Below are positions 1-7,547 of a DNA stretch of 64,000 nucleotides, one piece after another (within the stretch, counting starts at the first letter, position 1; each line of letters opens with the position of its first letter). The position numbers were made by a program, and so were the translations under genes. The stretch is from Bacteroidota bacterium. Lineage in GTDB: Bacteria; Bacteroidota; Bacteroidia; Bacteroidales; Prolixibacteraceae. The notes below the pieces were generated by a model. That model had not been told where the DNA came from and searched no databases. It worked only from the letters and a program-made list of their open reading frames with translations. Where the stretch lies: contig JAUYMU010000061.1 in assembly GCA_030698405.1 (NCBI GenBank), positions 62,001 through 126,000 of the forward strand, in the 5' to 3' direction.

Positions 1-98
1 TTTCAGATTTAATAAACAAGATGGATTTGGTTTTTGCGATTTGGCTGATAAAATGCACCAGTTTAGCAAAGCTCAAAAGCATCCAAAAATAAAATTTA

Positions 99-106
99 TA
101 ACTTTG
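99..106 (+). promoter_or_regulatory. -7 box upstream of dapL
   Basis: TAACTTTG matches the Bacteroidota -7 consensus TAnnTTTG and lies about 40 bases before the dapL start codon. No clear -33 TTTG is visible at the usual distance, so the promoter rests on the -7 box and its position. Confidence 0.45.
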
Positions 107-146
107 GCCGTTCCTTAAGAATAATAACATTTAAAAACAACATACG

Positions 147-1376
147 ATGGCATTGATTAACGAGAATTACCTGAAACTTCAGGCGGGATATTTGTTTCCC
201 GAAATTGGAAGAAGAGTGCGAGAATTTGCAGCAGCCAACCCTGATAAAAATATCATCAGAATGGGGATCGGCGATGTTACACAACCGCTGGTTCCAGCAG
301 TAATAAAGGCTTTCCACGAAGGTGTTGAAGAATTGGCCAATGCTGCCACCTTCAAAGGTTACGGACCGGAACAAGGCTACGATTTCCTGCGCGATGCCAT
401 CGCTTTGAACGATTACCAAAACCGCGGAGTTGATATTTCTGCCGACGATATTTTCGTGTCAGACGGTTCGAAATGCGATACCGGAAACATTCAGGAAATA
501 TTTGGGGCAGGCAACAAAATTGCGATCTGCGACCCGGTTTATCCGGTTTATGCCGATACTACCGTTATGTCGGGCAAAACAGGCACGATGCAAAGCAACG
601 GTTATTTCGACGGAATTATTTACATGCCTTGCAACGAGGCAAATGGTTTTATTCCTGAATTGCCCACCGAACGGCCGGACCTGATTTTCCTTTGCTATCC
701 GAACAATCCAACCGGAACTGTTGCCAGCAAGGAAGAACTAAAAAAATGGGTGGATTATGCCCGCACCAATAAATGCATTATCCTTTACGATGCAGCTTAT
801 GAATCGTACATTACCGATGATTCGATTCCCCATTCGATATTTGAAATTGAAGGCGCAAAAGAGGTTGCTTTAGAATTCCGTAGTTTCTCGAAAACAGCCG
901 GTTTCACCGGAACGCGTTGCGCATTTACTGTTATTCCGAAAGAACTGAAAGCCTACGACAGCGAAGGAAATGCCCATCCGGTAAAACCGCTTTGGAACCG
1001 GCGCCATACTACCAAATTCAACGGAGTTTCTTATCCGGTGCAGAAAGCAGCAGCTGCAATTTATTCCGAAGAAGGTAAAAAGCAAGTAAAGGAAGTGGTT
1101 AATTATTACCTCGAAAATGCCCGCATCATGCTTGAAAGTCTGAAAAAAACCGGATTCACCGTGTTTGGTGGTGTGAATGCGCCTTATGTTTGGGTTAAAA
1201 CTCCGAACAGCATGAAATCATGGGATTTCTTCGACAAGCTGCTGAACGAAGCCAATGTGGTCGGAACGCCCGGCTCCGGATTTGGTCCGTCGGGCGAAGG
1301 TTATTTCCGCTTTTCCGCTTTTGCCGACCGGGCCAATGTACTGGATGCAATGGAAAGAATTAAAAATCTGAAGTAA
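147..1376 (+). CDS. dapL: LL-diaminopimelate aminotransferase
   Basis: PLP-dependent fold-type I aminotransferase that converts tetrahydrodipicolinate directly to LL-diaminopimelate in lysine and peptidoglycan-precursor synthesis. The 409-residue protein has the usual DapL length. It starts with a family-typical [17 protein letters not shown], and the PLP lysine is Lys249 in [15 protein letters not shown]. The CYPNNPTGT and YDAAYESYI motifs that hold the cofactor are present. The ATG at 147 follows a TAnnTTTG box. It works upstream of DapF and LysA; a DapF-like/LysA-like pair lies at 27.9-30.0 kb, but that DapF lacks its catalytic cysteines, so a second dapF is probably needed elsewhere in the genome. 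Confidence 0.95.
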   Translation: MALINENYLKLQAGYLFPEIGRRVREFAAANPDKNIIRMGIGDVTQPLVPAVIKAFHEGVEELANAATFKGYGPEQGYDFLRDAIALNDYQNRGVDISADDIFVSDGSKCDTGNIQEIFGAGNKIAICDPVYPVYADTTVMSGKTGTMQSNGYFDGIIYMPCNEANGFIPELPTERPDLIFLCYPNNPTGTVASKEELKKWVDYARTNKCIILYDAAYESYITDDSIPHSIFEIEGAKEVALEFRSFSKTAGFTGTRCAFTVIPKELKAYDSEGNAHPVKPLWNRRHTTKFNGVSYPVQKAAAAIYSEEGKKQVKEVVNYYLENARIMLESLKKTGFTVFGGVNAPYVWVKTPNSMKSWDFFDKLLNEANVVGTPGSGFGPSGEGYFRFSAFADRANVLDAMERIKNLK

Positions 1377-1383
1377 AATTTTC

Positions 1384-1447
1384 AACCACGGATTTCACGG
1401 ATCTAAGCAGATTAAAATCTGTGATAATCTGTGAAATTCATGGTTAA
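1384..1447. repeat. Imperfect inverted repeat after dapL
   Basis: The arms AACCACGGATTTCACGGAT and, read on the other strand, AACCATGAATTTCACAGAT enclose a smaller inverted pair (CAGATT/AATCTG). The structure can fold and sits between the convergent dapL and ORF6N genes, so it may end transcription. Its wording resembles dispersed intergenic repeats seen in Bacteroidota (from memory, unsearched). Confidence 0.55.
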
Positions 1448-1462
1448 TTTTCAACCTAAAAA

Positions 1463-1999
1463 TTAGTTCCGGTTTTTATATCCTATTGGCTTGCGGGATT
1501 TAACTTCTTCTCGTTTAGTGATCAGTTCATCAAGGTAATTAAAAACAAGCTCAATGTTCTTGTCCTGATTTTGAAGCTTTTTCTTAATCTCTTCGATTTC
1601 TATCTTCAGGCTTAAAGTATCTGTCAACATTTGCCTTATACGCGTGAAGATTCTCATGATTTGGATGTTGACACTTATTGCTTTTTTGCTGTTCAACACA
1701 CTTGAGAGCATCAAAACTCCATATTCGGTGAAAGCCATTGGGGCATAACGAGAACCACCCCAACTTGAGGTCGCAAATTGCGACCTCAAGTTTGAATATT
1801 CGTCATCTGTCAATTCGAACATAAAATCCTCCGGGAACCTAAACAGATTGCGCTTGACAGCTTCTTTTAACCTTTTGGTTTCTACACTATATAACTCTGC
1901 TAAATCTCTGTCAAGCATAACCTTCTGGCCTCTGATTAGATAAATTTTATCCATGATTCGTTCGTCAGGAATCAAAATGCCGGCGTTTTCTATTGTCAT
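1463..1999 (-). CDS. ORF6N-domain DNA-binding protein
   Basis: The first ~100 residues match the ORF6N domain (phage and plasmid regulator type, related to KilA-N/Bro proteins): IYLIRGQKVMLDRDLAELY, then RNLFRFPEDFMFELT, NLRSQFATSSWGGSRYAPMAFTEYGVLMLSSVL. The C-terminal part is a charged, probably coiled-coil segment. I chose the ATG at 1999 (178 residues) because the domain begins just after it; an in-frame start at 2032 would add 11 unlikely residues. The codons for NLRSQFATSS form a perfect palindrome, and a similar palindrome lies just upstream of the gene, which suggests the protein binds its own gene. Accessory gene, probably of phage or mobile origin; function beyond DNA binding is unknown. 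Confidence 0.85.
   Translation of the reverse strand: MTIENAGILIPDERIMDKIYLIRGQKVMLDRDLAELYSVETKRLKEAVKRNLFRFPEDFMFELTDDEYSNLRSQFATSSWGGSRYAPMAFTEYGVLMLSSVLNSKKAISVNIQIMRIFTRIRQMLTDTLSLKIEIEEIKKKLQNQDKNIELVFNYLDELITKREEVKSRKPIGYKNRN
1762..1792. repeat. 31-base palindrome inside the ORF6N coding sequence
   Basis: Two perfect 15-base arms (AACTTGAGGTCGCAA and its reverse complement) around one central base. On the minus strand it encodes residues NLRSQFATSS. It shares 23 of 31 positions with the palindrome at 2039-2069. Confidence 0.9.
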
Positions 2000-2038
2000 C
2001 GGGTGAATATATTGTGATAAGCAATAAGTCAATATTAG

Positions 2039-2069
2039 AATTGGAGGTCACAATTAGTGACCTCCAATT
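2039..2069. promoter_or_regulatory. Candidate ORF6N operator palindrome
   Basis: Arms AATTGGAGGTCAC and its reverse complement flank a 5-base centre, 31 bases in all, ending 39 bases upstream of the chosen ORF6N start. The shared core with the internal site is GAGGTCRCAA..GACCTC. Position and similarity to the intragenic palindrome suggest an operator; this is inference. Confidence 0.5.
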
Positions 2070-2133
2070 TATGAAATTCTTCTTTTGCTAATTTAGATAG
2101 AATTCCTGATTGTGAATTTTACGGTTTCTTTGC

Positions 2134-2706
2134 CTAAAAATTTTCAGCTTCGATTTCGAAATAAGCTTGCGAATGTTCGCAAACAGGGCATTTCAACGGT
2201 GGTTTGGCCGATTCGTGCAGGAATCCGCAAACACGGCATTTCCAAACAACTTTTCCTTCGCGTTCAAATACTTTTCCTTCTTCGAGGTTTTGGTACAATT
2301 TGCGGTAGCGTTCTTCGTGGGCTTTTTCAATTTTGGCAATCGACCGAAACAGCAAACCAATCCGTTTGAACCCCTCTTCATCGGCAATGCGCGCAAATTC
2401 AGGATACAATTCGGTCCATTCTTCCTGTTCGCCATCAGCGGCAGCTTTCAGGTTTTCCATTGTTGTTCCGATTTTTCCGGCCGGATAAGTGGCTGTAATT
2501 TCAACCATACGTCCTTCCAGTTGTTTGAAGAACTGTTTGGCATGTGAACGTTCGTTCTCTGCCGTTTCCAGGAAAAGTGCTGCGATTTGCTCCAATCCTT
2601 CTTTCTGTGCAACTTTTGCTGCAAACTCATAACGGTTGCGGGCCTGCGATTCACCTGCAAATGCTTTCAACAGATTTTTTTCTGTCTGTGATCCTGCTAA
2701 TTCCAT
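2134..2706 (-). CDS. Rubrerythrin
   Basis: Peroxide-scavenging non-haem iron protein of anaerobes. The N-terminal ferritin-like four-helix domain (about residues 1-140 of 190) carries the di-iron ligands in FAGESQARNRYEF, ETAENERSHAKQF, DGEQEEWTELYPEFA and SIAKIEKAHEERY. The C-terminal rubredoxin-like knuckle has CRVCG and CPVC. The ATG at 2706 (MELAGSQTEKNLLKAF) is the family-like start; an upstream extension reads into non-homologous sequence. It stands alone, which fits an anaerobic or microaerophilic lifestyle with oxidative-stress defence. Confidence 0.93.
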   Translation of the reverse strand: MELAGSQTEKNLLKAFAGESQARNRYEFAAKVAQKEGLEQIAALFLETAENERSHAKQFFKQLEGRMVEITATYPAGKIGTTMENLKAAADGEQEEWTELYPEFARIADEEGFKRIGLLFRSIAKIEKAHEERYRKLYQNLEEGKVFEREGKVVWKCRVCGFLHESAKPPLKCPVCEHSQAYFEIEAENF

Positions 2707-2869
2707 GTGTAAATATTTTAAGTGAAATTGAAATTGTTGAAATGAAATATTCTCTAAATCTACAATTTTGAAATCCAATGGTAATGGCTTCTATGTAATT
2801 TAGATCCATTCAAAATTGGGAAGGAGCTATTTCAGCTACTTGTCGTGTTCTGGGAATTTCTGGTGGAGA

Positions 2870-2935
2870 GTCATGCCGAACTTGTTTCGGCATCCCTAAA
2901 TAAAATGAGACCCTGAAACGAGTTCAGGGTGACTG
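2870..2935. repeat. Double-hairpin dispersed repeat
   Basis: Two adjacent inverted repeats: ATGCCGAACTTGTTTCGGCAT, given as arms ATGCCGAA/TTCGGCAT, then ACCCTGAA/TTCAGGGT, each around a short loop. Wording of this kind recurs between genes in many Bacteroidota genomes (recollection, not searched). Confidence 0.5.
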
Positions 2936-3029
2936 GCCTTTAATAAAGTATAGTTTACACAACACGTCATGAAAATTGCCTGCTTTTAAAAAATTAGCAA
3001 TTTGTTTACCTCGCGAACGCTGCTTTTTT

Positions 3030-3060
3030 GTTGCAGGAACACAAAAAATAACGACATTTG
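3030..3060 (+). promoter_or_regulatory. Promoter of sufE
   Basis: TTG at 3031-3033 followed after 19 bases by GACATTTG (3053-3060), one base off TAnnTTTG. The box ends 20 bases before the sufE ATG. Confidence 0.4.
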
Positions 3061-3080
3061 CATCCTTTAAGCCTTAGTTC

Positions 3081-3512
3081 ATGACAATAAACGAAATACA
3101 AAAAGAGATCGTCGAAGAGTTTTCAGCTTTCGAAGACTGGATGGATAAATACGGTTACCTGATTGAGTTGGGAAATGAATTGAAAGATTTGGATCCGAAA
3201 GATAAAATAGATCAGTTTATAATTAAAGGTTGTCAGTCGCGGGTTTGGTTGGTTTCTGATTTTCAGGATGGGAAAATCATTTTTCGCGGTGAAAGCGATG
3301 CGGTAATTGTGAAAGGATTGGTAGCCCTATTACTGCGGGTAGTTTCGAACCGGACTCCGCAGGAAATTCTGAACAATGAACTTTTTTTTATCGACGAAAT
3401 CGGTTTAAAACAACATCTATCCCCGACCAGGTCAAACGGCTTGTTGGCCATGATCAAACAAATTAAACTCTATGCTGTTGCATACAATAGAATTTCAGAA
3501 AAAGGAGATTGA
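3081..3512 (+). CDS. sufE: Cysteine desulfuration protein SufE
   Basis: Accepts persulfide sulfur from the cysteine desulfurase SufS and passes it to the Fe-S scaffold. The 143-residue protein carries the acceptor cysteine at Cys51 in KGCQSRVWL, the same position as in the E. coli protein, and the RTPQEIL and LSPTRSNGLLAM segments of the fold. It is directly followed by a SufT-like gene, so the pair forms a small Fe-S assembly operon without sufBCDS. Confidence 0.93.
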   Translation: MTINEIQKEIVEEFSAFEDWMDKYGYLIELGNELKDLDPKDKIDQFIIKGCQSRVWLVSDFQDGKIIFRGESDAVIVKGLVALLLRVVSNRTPQEILNNELFFIDEIGLKQHLSPTRSNGLLAMIKQIKLYAVAYNRISEKGD

Positions 3513-3515
3513 GTG

Positions 3516-3821
3516 ATGGATACAAGAATTGATTTGATAATTGAACGTCTGAGAGACGTGTACGACCCGGAAATACCAGTCAACATTTACGATTTGGGAT
3601 TGATCTACAATGTGGACGTTGACGATGCCAATCAGGCAAATATCATTATGACATTGACGTCTCCAGGATGTCCGGTTGCTGATATGCTTGTTGAGGATGT
3701 GCGTCAGGCGGCGCTGGCTGTTGAAAATGTCGCAACTGTTGATGTTGATCTGACTTTTGATCCGCCCTGGGACAAGTCGATGATGAGCGAAGAAGCCCGG
3801 TTGGAACTTGGGTTCTTTTAA
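3516..3821 (+). CDS. SufT-like Fe-S assembly protein (MIP18/DUF59)
   Basis: 101 residues, a single MIP18 (DUF59) domain: RLRDVYDPEIPVNIYDLGLIY, MTLTSPGCPVADML and FDPPWDKSMMSEEAR. Family members help deliver or repair Fe-S clusters. Three bases separate the sufE stop from the ATG at 3516; a GTG at 3513 directly precedes it. AAGGAG about 10 bases upstream is an unusually good Shine-Dalgarno for this phylum. Cotranscribed with sufE. Confidence 0.88.
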   Translation: MDTRIDLIIERLRDVYDPEIPVNIYDLGLIYNVDVDDANQANIIMTLTSPGCPVADMLVEDVRQAALAVENVATVDVDLTFDPPWDKSMMSEEARLELGFF

Positions 3822-3830
3822 TTAGAATAA

Positions 3831-3866
3831 AAAAGCGGCTGTTTCCATGGAGACAGCCGCTTTTTC
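3831..3866. terminator. Bidirectional terminator between sufT and aspS
   Basis: A 16-base-pair stem (AAAAGCGGCTGTTTCC with GGAGACAGCCGCTTTT, one G-T pair) with a 2-base loop and U/A runs on both sides. It sits between converging genes and can serve both. Confidence 0.9.
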
Positions 3867-3878
3867 TGCATTTATATG

Positions 3879-5636
3879 TTACTTTTTCTCTTTCAGATTT
3901 ACCAGCAAATTCAACTCTTCCAATTGTTCCGGAGAAATGATTGAAGGACTGTCCATCATCACGTCACGCCCTGAATTGTTTTTCGGGAACGCGATGGTAT
4001 CGCGGATACTTTCCAGTCCGGCAAACATTGAAGTCAGACGATCGAAACCGAAGGCAATACCAGCATGTGGTGGTGCACCGAATTTGAAAGCATCCATCAG
4101 GAAGCCAAACTGGTAATCGGCCTGTTCAGGAGTAAATCCGAGCAAACCAAACATTTTTGCCTGAAGCGCTTTGTCGAAAATACGAACAGAGCCGCCACCA
4201 ATTTCAACGCCGTTGATGACCAAATCGTAGGCATTGGCACGGACGGCTCCCGGATTGGTTTCCAAAAGAGCAATATCTTCGGGTTTTGGCGCGGTAAACG
4301 GATGGTGCATCGCGTAAAAACGTGCTGTATCCTCATCCCATTCGAGCAATGGAAAATCGACCACCCACAATGGCTGGAACACACTTTTATCGCGCAATCC
4401 CAGTTGGTTGGCCAGCTCCAAACGCATATCGCCAATGGCTTTCAGCATTTTTTCTTTTACTCCTGAAAGCAATAAAATCAGGTCGCCGGGTTTGGCGCCA
4501 AACACTTCGGCCCATTTCTGCAAATCTTCGGGAGAATAGAATTTATCGACTGACGATTTGATCGTTCCATCGGTATTCACTTTCGCATAAACCAAACCTT
4601 TGGCGCCAATCTGCGGACGTTTCACCCATTCAGTCAGTGCATCCAGTTGTTTGCGGGTATATTCAGCGCAACCTTCGGCACAAATTCCGCCGATAAATTC
4701 AGCATCCTCAAATACCGGAAAGCCTTTCCCCTTGACCAAATCGGTCAGGTTTTTGATTTTCATTCCAAAGCGAATGTCTGGCTTGTCCGATCCGTAGTTT
4801 TCCATTGCTTCAGAATAGGCCATGCGAGGAAATTCAGTAATGTCAATGCCCTTGATTTCTTTGAACAGGTATTTGGTCAGTCCTTCGAACATATTCAGGA
4901 TATCTTCCTGCTCAACGAACGACATTTCGCAATCGATCTGGGTAAACTCGGGTTGACGGTCGGCACGCAAATCTTCGTCGCGGAAACATTTCACAATCTG
5001 GTAGTAACGGTCGAAACCTGCCACCATCAGCAATTGCTTTAATTGTTGCGGCGATTGTGGCAAAGCGTAAAATTCGCCTGGATTCATGCGCGAAGGAACC
5101 ACAAAGTCGCGCGCACCTTCCGGAGTTGATTTGATCAGAACAGGCGTTTCTGTTTCAATGAAATTTTGACTATCCAGATAAGTCCGGGTGGCAAAGGCCA
5201 TTTTCGAACGCAGAATAAGCGTATCGCGAACGGGTGCACGTCGCAAATCGAGGTATCGGTATTTCATGCGGATTTCGTCGCCGCCATCGCTTTCGTCTTC
5301 GATGGTAAACGGAGGAGTTTCCGAACTATTCAGGATATTGAGTGCAGTTACAGCCAATTCGACTTCTCCGGTCGGGATATTTTTGTTCTTGCTGCTGCGT
5401 TCGCGAACAGTTCCGGTTGCCTGAACCACATACTCACGGCCAAGATGATTGGCAATTTCAGCAACAGCCTGATCTGTTTTTTCGTCGAAAACCAATTGTG
5501 TAATGCCATAACGGTCGCGCAAATCAATAAAAGTCATTCCGCCAAGGTTTCTGACGCGCTGAACCCAGCCTGCAAGGGTCACTTCTGAACCCTGATGATT
5601 GATGCGGATTTCACCGCATGTATGTGTTCTGTACAT
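3879..5636 (-). CDS. aspS: Aspartyl-tRNA synthetase
   Basis: Class II aminoacyl-tRNA synthetase that charges tRNA-Asp. 585 residues, the bacterial-type length: N-terminal OB-fold anticodon-binding domain (1-110), catalytic core with motif 2 [18 protein letters not shown] (218-235), an inserted GAD domain in the middle, and motif 3 [12 protein letters not shown] (about 526-537). The start [11 protein letters not shown] is typical. A TAnnTTTG box lies 24 bases upstream. Confidence 0.96.
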   Translation of the reverse strand: MYRTHTCGEIRINHQGSEVTLAGWVQRVRNLGGMTFIDLRDRYGITQLVFDEKTDQAVAEIANHLGREYVVQATGTVRERSSKNKNIPTGEVELAVTALNILNSSETPPFTIEDESDGGDEIRMKYRYLDLRRAPVRDTLILRSKMAFATRTYLDSQNFIETETPVLIKSTPEGARDFVVPSRMNPGEFYALPQSPQQLKQLLMVAGFDRYYQIVKCFRDEDLRADRQPEFTQIDCEMSFVEQEDILNMFEGLTKYLFKEIKGIDITEFPRMAYSEAMENYGSDKPDIRFGMKIKNLTDLVKGKGFPVFEDAEFIGGICAEGCAEYTRKQLDALTEWVKRPQIGAKGLVYAKVNTDGTIKSSVDKFYSPEDLQKWAEVFGAKPGDLILLLSGVKEKMLKAIGDMRLELANQLGLRDKSVFQPLWVVDFPLLEWDEDTARFYAMHHPFTAPKPEDIALLETNPGAVRANAYDLVINGVEIGGGSVRIFDKALQAKMFGLLGFTPEQADYQFGFLMDAFKFGAPPHAGIAFGFDRLTSMFAGLESIRDTIAFPKNNSGRDVMMDSPSIISPEQLEELNLLVNLKEKK

Positions 5637-5658
5637 ATTTGTATCTGTTTTGTTCGGT

Positions 5659-5710
5659 GCAAAAATAAGCAGTTTTTGGAATAATAAGAGGGAGAAAGTC
5701 AGATTCGGGA
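5659..5710. repeat. Leader repeat, copy A (aspS promoter region)
   Basis: About 52 bases beginning GCAAAAATAAGCAGTTTTTG, matching 6407-6458 in the same orientation with roughly 9 differences. The two copies flank mazEF. Confidence 0.8.
5660..5667 (-). promoter_or_regulatory. -7 box of aspS
   Basis: TATTTTTG on the minus strand matches TAnnTTTG, 24 bases before the aspS ATG. No convincing -33 box. Confidence 0.5.
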
Positions 5711-5759
5711 AGAAAGTGATAATTGTTTATGTGATTAGTTGTAGAATCAACCATCTTGA

Positions 5760-6092
5760 TTATTCCTGAAACATCTGTCTTAATACTTCCAGAAGAGCTT
5801 CCGATTCACTGCGATCCAATCTGTCAATCATTCCTTCCAGTCGTTCTTTGTCAATAGTGCGTAATTGGTCAGTGGCAATAGTTCCCCACTTCCCCGCGAC
5901 CTTGCATTTAATCCGCCAAGGGTATTCCTTCAAGGTTGAAGTAATTGGAGCAACAATAACCGTTTTCAGGTGCTTGTTTAATTGATCGGGACTCACCACC
6001 ACGCAAGGCCTGGTTTTGGCCATTACATGTCCTTTTGTAGGATCCAGGTTTACCAAATACACTCCGTTCCTTTCGGCATGTTTCACTCCCAT
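5760..6092 (-). CDS. MazF/PemK-type endoribonuclease toxin
   Basis: Toxin of a type II toxin-antitoxin pair, an mRNA interferase in characterised relatives. 110 residues with the MazF fold: RNGVYLVNLDPTKGHVMAKTRP (Arg near the active site), CVVVSPD, TVIVAPITST, GTIATDQLRTIDKERL. I chose ATG 6092, which overlaps the antitoxin stop by 10 bases; a TTG at 6098 is in frame. The overlap couples its translation to the antitoxin. Confidence 0.92.
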   Translation of the reverse strand: MGVKHAERNGVYLVNLDPTKGHVMAKTRPCVVVSPDQLNKHLKTVIVAPITSTLKEYPWRIKCKVAGKWGTIATDQLRTIDKERLEGMIDRLDRSESEALLEVLRQMFQE

Positions 6093-6334
6093 GTCCAATC
6101 CTCCATGTGTTCGTCCTCGAATACATCAGGAATCAGCAGCTCATCGTCGCCATTTTGGCGCATCCTAATTGCAGCCTCTTCCCATCCCTGCCTGACACCC
6201 GGACGGATCACGATTGCCCCTTTTTCAACATCAATCCGTACCGTTGATTTTGTTGAGAGCTTTAACTCTTTCAGCAAAGCAGCGGGAAGTATAATGCCGT
6301 TGCTGTTTCCAACTTTAATAATATTTGCATCCAT
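6083..6334 (-). CDS. MazE-type antitoxin (AbrB/SpoVT domain)
   Basis: 83 residues. Residues 1-48 form a swapped-hairpin AbrB DNA-binding domain (ANIIKVGNSNGIILPAALLKELKL..VRIDVEKGAIVIRP); the acidic tail (DDELLIPDVFEDEHMEDWTWE) is the likely MazF-neutralising segment. ATG 6334 is the domain start; the longer open frame upstream lacks homology. First gene of the mazEF operon, preceded by TACATTTG at 6371-6378. Confidence 0.92.
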   Translation of the reverse strand: MDANIIKVGNSNGIILPAALLKELKLSTKSTVRIDVEKGAIVIRPGVRQGWEEAAIRMRQNGDDELLIPDVFEDEHMEDWTWE

Positions 6335-6370
6335 GTTCAAACATTTTAAACTATACCCATTGATAATGTG

Positions 6371-6378
6371 CAAATGTA
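6371..6378 (-). promoter_or_regulatory. -7 box of mazEF
   Basis: TACATTTG on the minus strand fits TAnnTTTG, 37 bases before the mazE ATG. Confidence 0.45.
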
Positions 6379-6406
6379 ATGAATTAATGTAATAACATGT
6401 GTTACT

Positions 6407-6458
6407 GCAAAAACAAGCAGTTTTTGAAATAATTGGCGGGAAAAAGTCAGGTTCGGAA
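6407..6458. repeat. Leader repeat, copy B
   Basis: GCAAAAACAAGCAGTTTTTG and onward, matching 5659-5710. Copy B has TG instead of TA in the -7 box, so it is probably not an active promoter. Confidence 0.8.
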
Positions 6459-6519
6459 GGCAACTTTGCTTTTAGTGATGCCATCTTTCAAATGGTAAAG
6501 GCATTTAACCCGGCTTCTG

Positions 6520-6551
6520 TTTTAAACCTATCGAATTCGATAGGTTTAAAA
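6520..6551. repeat. 32-base perfect palindrome
   Basis: TTTTAAACCTATCGAA followed directly by its reverse complement, no spacer and no mismatch. No gene explains it. Confidence 0.9.
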
Positions 6552-6663
6552 TTCGGATTGTATAAAGTTTCTCATATACCAAGGTATTCTATCGTGTTAC
6601 GGTTACGCATCCAGGTACAAACTACAATATAAGGATCTGCAACTTTAAATTTTGCAATATCCG

Positions 6664-6690
6664 TCAGCGATATGTAATCCATATCGCTGA
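6664..6690. repeat. 27-base palindrome
   Basis: Perfect 11-base arms TCAGCGATATG/CATATCGCTGA around TAATC. No poly-T tract, so not an obvious terminator. Confidence 0.75.
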
Positions 6691-6836
6691 TTTACAAGAT
6701 GGTTACATCGGCTTGTTGTACATTAATTTTTGCCATAAGGAACGCATTAAGTATTTATTCTGACTATTTGGGCTTTAGTGCCAGCAAGGTCAAAACATAC
6801 CTTGGAATTCCTTCTTTAATAATTAGTCCTTTTTGT

Positions 6837-7547
6837 TTAATCTAAAATTCTTGCTCCTTTTGTTCTGTTGCATTTCCAGCATAAGGTTTGAAGGTTATCA
6901 TATGTAGTCATGCCTCCTTTCGATAGTGGAATTTTGTGGTCAATTTCTAATAATAAATTTGGTTCATCTTCTATACCCAGACAGCAGGAGCAACATTTGT
7001 AATTATCTCTTTGTTTGATTTTCTCCCTCAATTGAGAAGTCATTAGGGCTCTTTGACCAGCAATACTTTTTGCCCATTTAATTACATCATTTAAGTAATT
7101 GATTAAATGATTAAGATTTTCAATATTCAGTTTTATATCACATCTTGAAGAACTGTTACCGCCTGCTGAAACATATTGAAAGGTGAAAGTTGGAATATAT
7201 GCATCACTAATATCCACTCTTTCAAATCCCAATTTTCTAGTTAATTTATTTTTACTGAATTGCTTGATTAGGAATGGAATAGATTTAGATATACTACTTA
7301 AAATTGATTCTCTCTCTCTTATTATTAAATCTTTACCTTGTTCAACAGATATGAAATCATTTAACACTTTTTCAAATTTAGAGAGTGACTCTTCATTATT
7401 TTCTATATCGAAGTATTTACAAAGGTATTTAATTGGTTGGCTACTTGCATTTTTACAAACGGTAGCCGAACTATGATGTATTTGATTGCTTTGGATGAGC
7501 TTACTCCATTCTCTTCTTTGAAAATTATATACGCTATTATCAATCAT
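6837..7547 (-). CDS. HNH endonuclease-domain protein
   Basis: 236 residues. The last ~65 form an HNH nuclease: a zinc knuckle (CCSCCLG paired with CWKC), LEIDHKIPLSKGG with the catalytic His, and NLQTLCWKCNRTKG with the Asn. The first ~165 residues are a predicted helical region I do not recognise (SILSSISKSIPFLIKQFSKNKL). The gene is much richer in A+T than its neighbours, suggesting import. No methylase or partner adjoins, so it may be a lone restriction-like or defence effector, or a remnant of a larger cassette. Confidence 0.8.
   Translation of the reverse strand: MIDNSVYNFQRREWSKLIQSNQIHHSSATVCKNASSQPIKYLCKYFDIENNEESLSKFEKVLNDFISVEQGKDLIIRERESILSSISKSIPFLIKQFSKNKLTRKLGFERVDISDAYIPTFTFQYVSAGGNSSSRCDIKLNIENLNHLINYLNDVIKWAKSIAGQRALMTSQLREKIKQRDNYKCCSCCLGIEDEPNLLLEIDHKIPLSKGGMTTYDNLQTLCWKCNRTKGARILD

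Larger units (their letters stand above)
2707..3080. other. Intergenic region with dispersed hairpin repeat
   Basis: 374 bases between the divergent rubrerythrin and sufE genes. Besides the repeat at 2870-2935 and the sufE promoter near 3030-3060, I see no gene. Confidence 0.6.
6335..6836. other. Intergenic region rich in palindromes
   Basis: 502 bases with the mazEF promoter, leader repeat copy B and two palindromes (6520-6551, 6664-6690). Open frames here have no recognisable protein. Confidence 0.5.

Noticed and set aside
3831-3866. 3831-3866 as a REP-like repeat
   Set aside because: It is a classical terminator with U-runs between convergent genes, with a different geometry from the 33-base family.
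6399-6632. Plus-strand open frame across the 32-base palindrome
   Set aside because: No recognisable domain, and it is largely the complement of leader and palindrome sequence.
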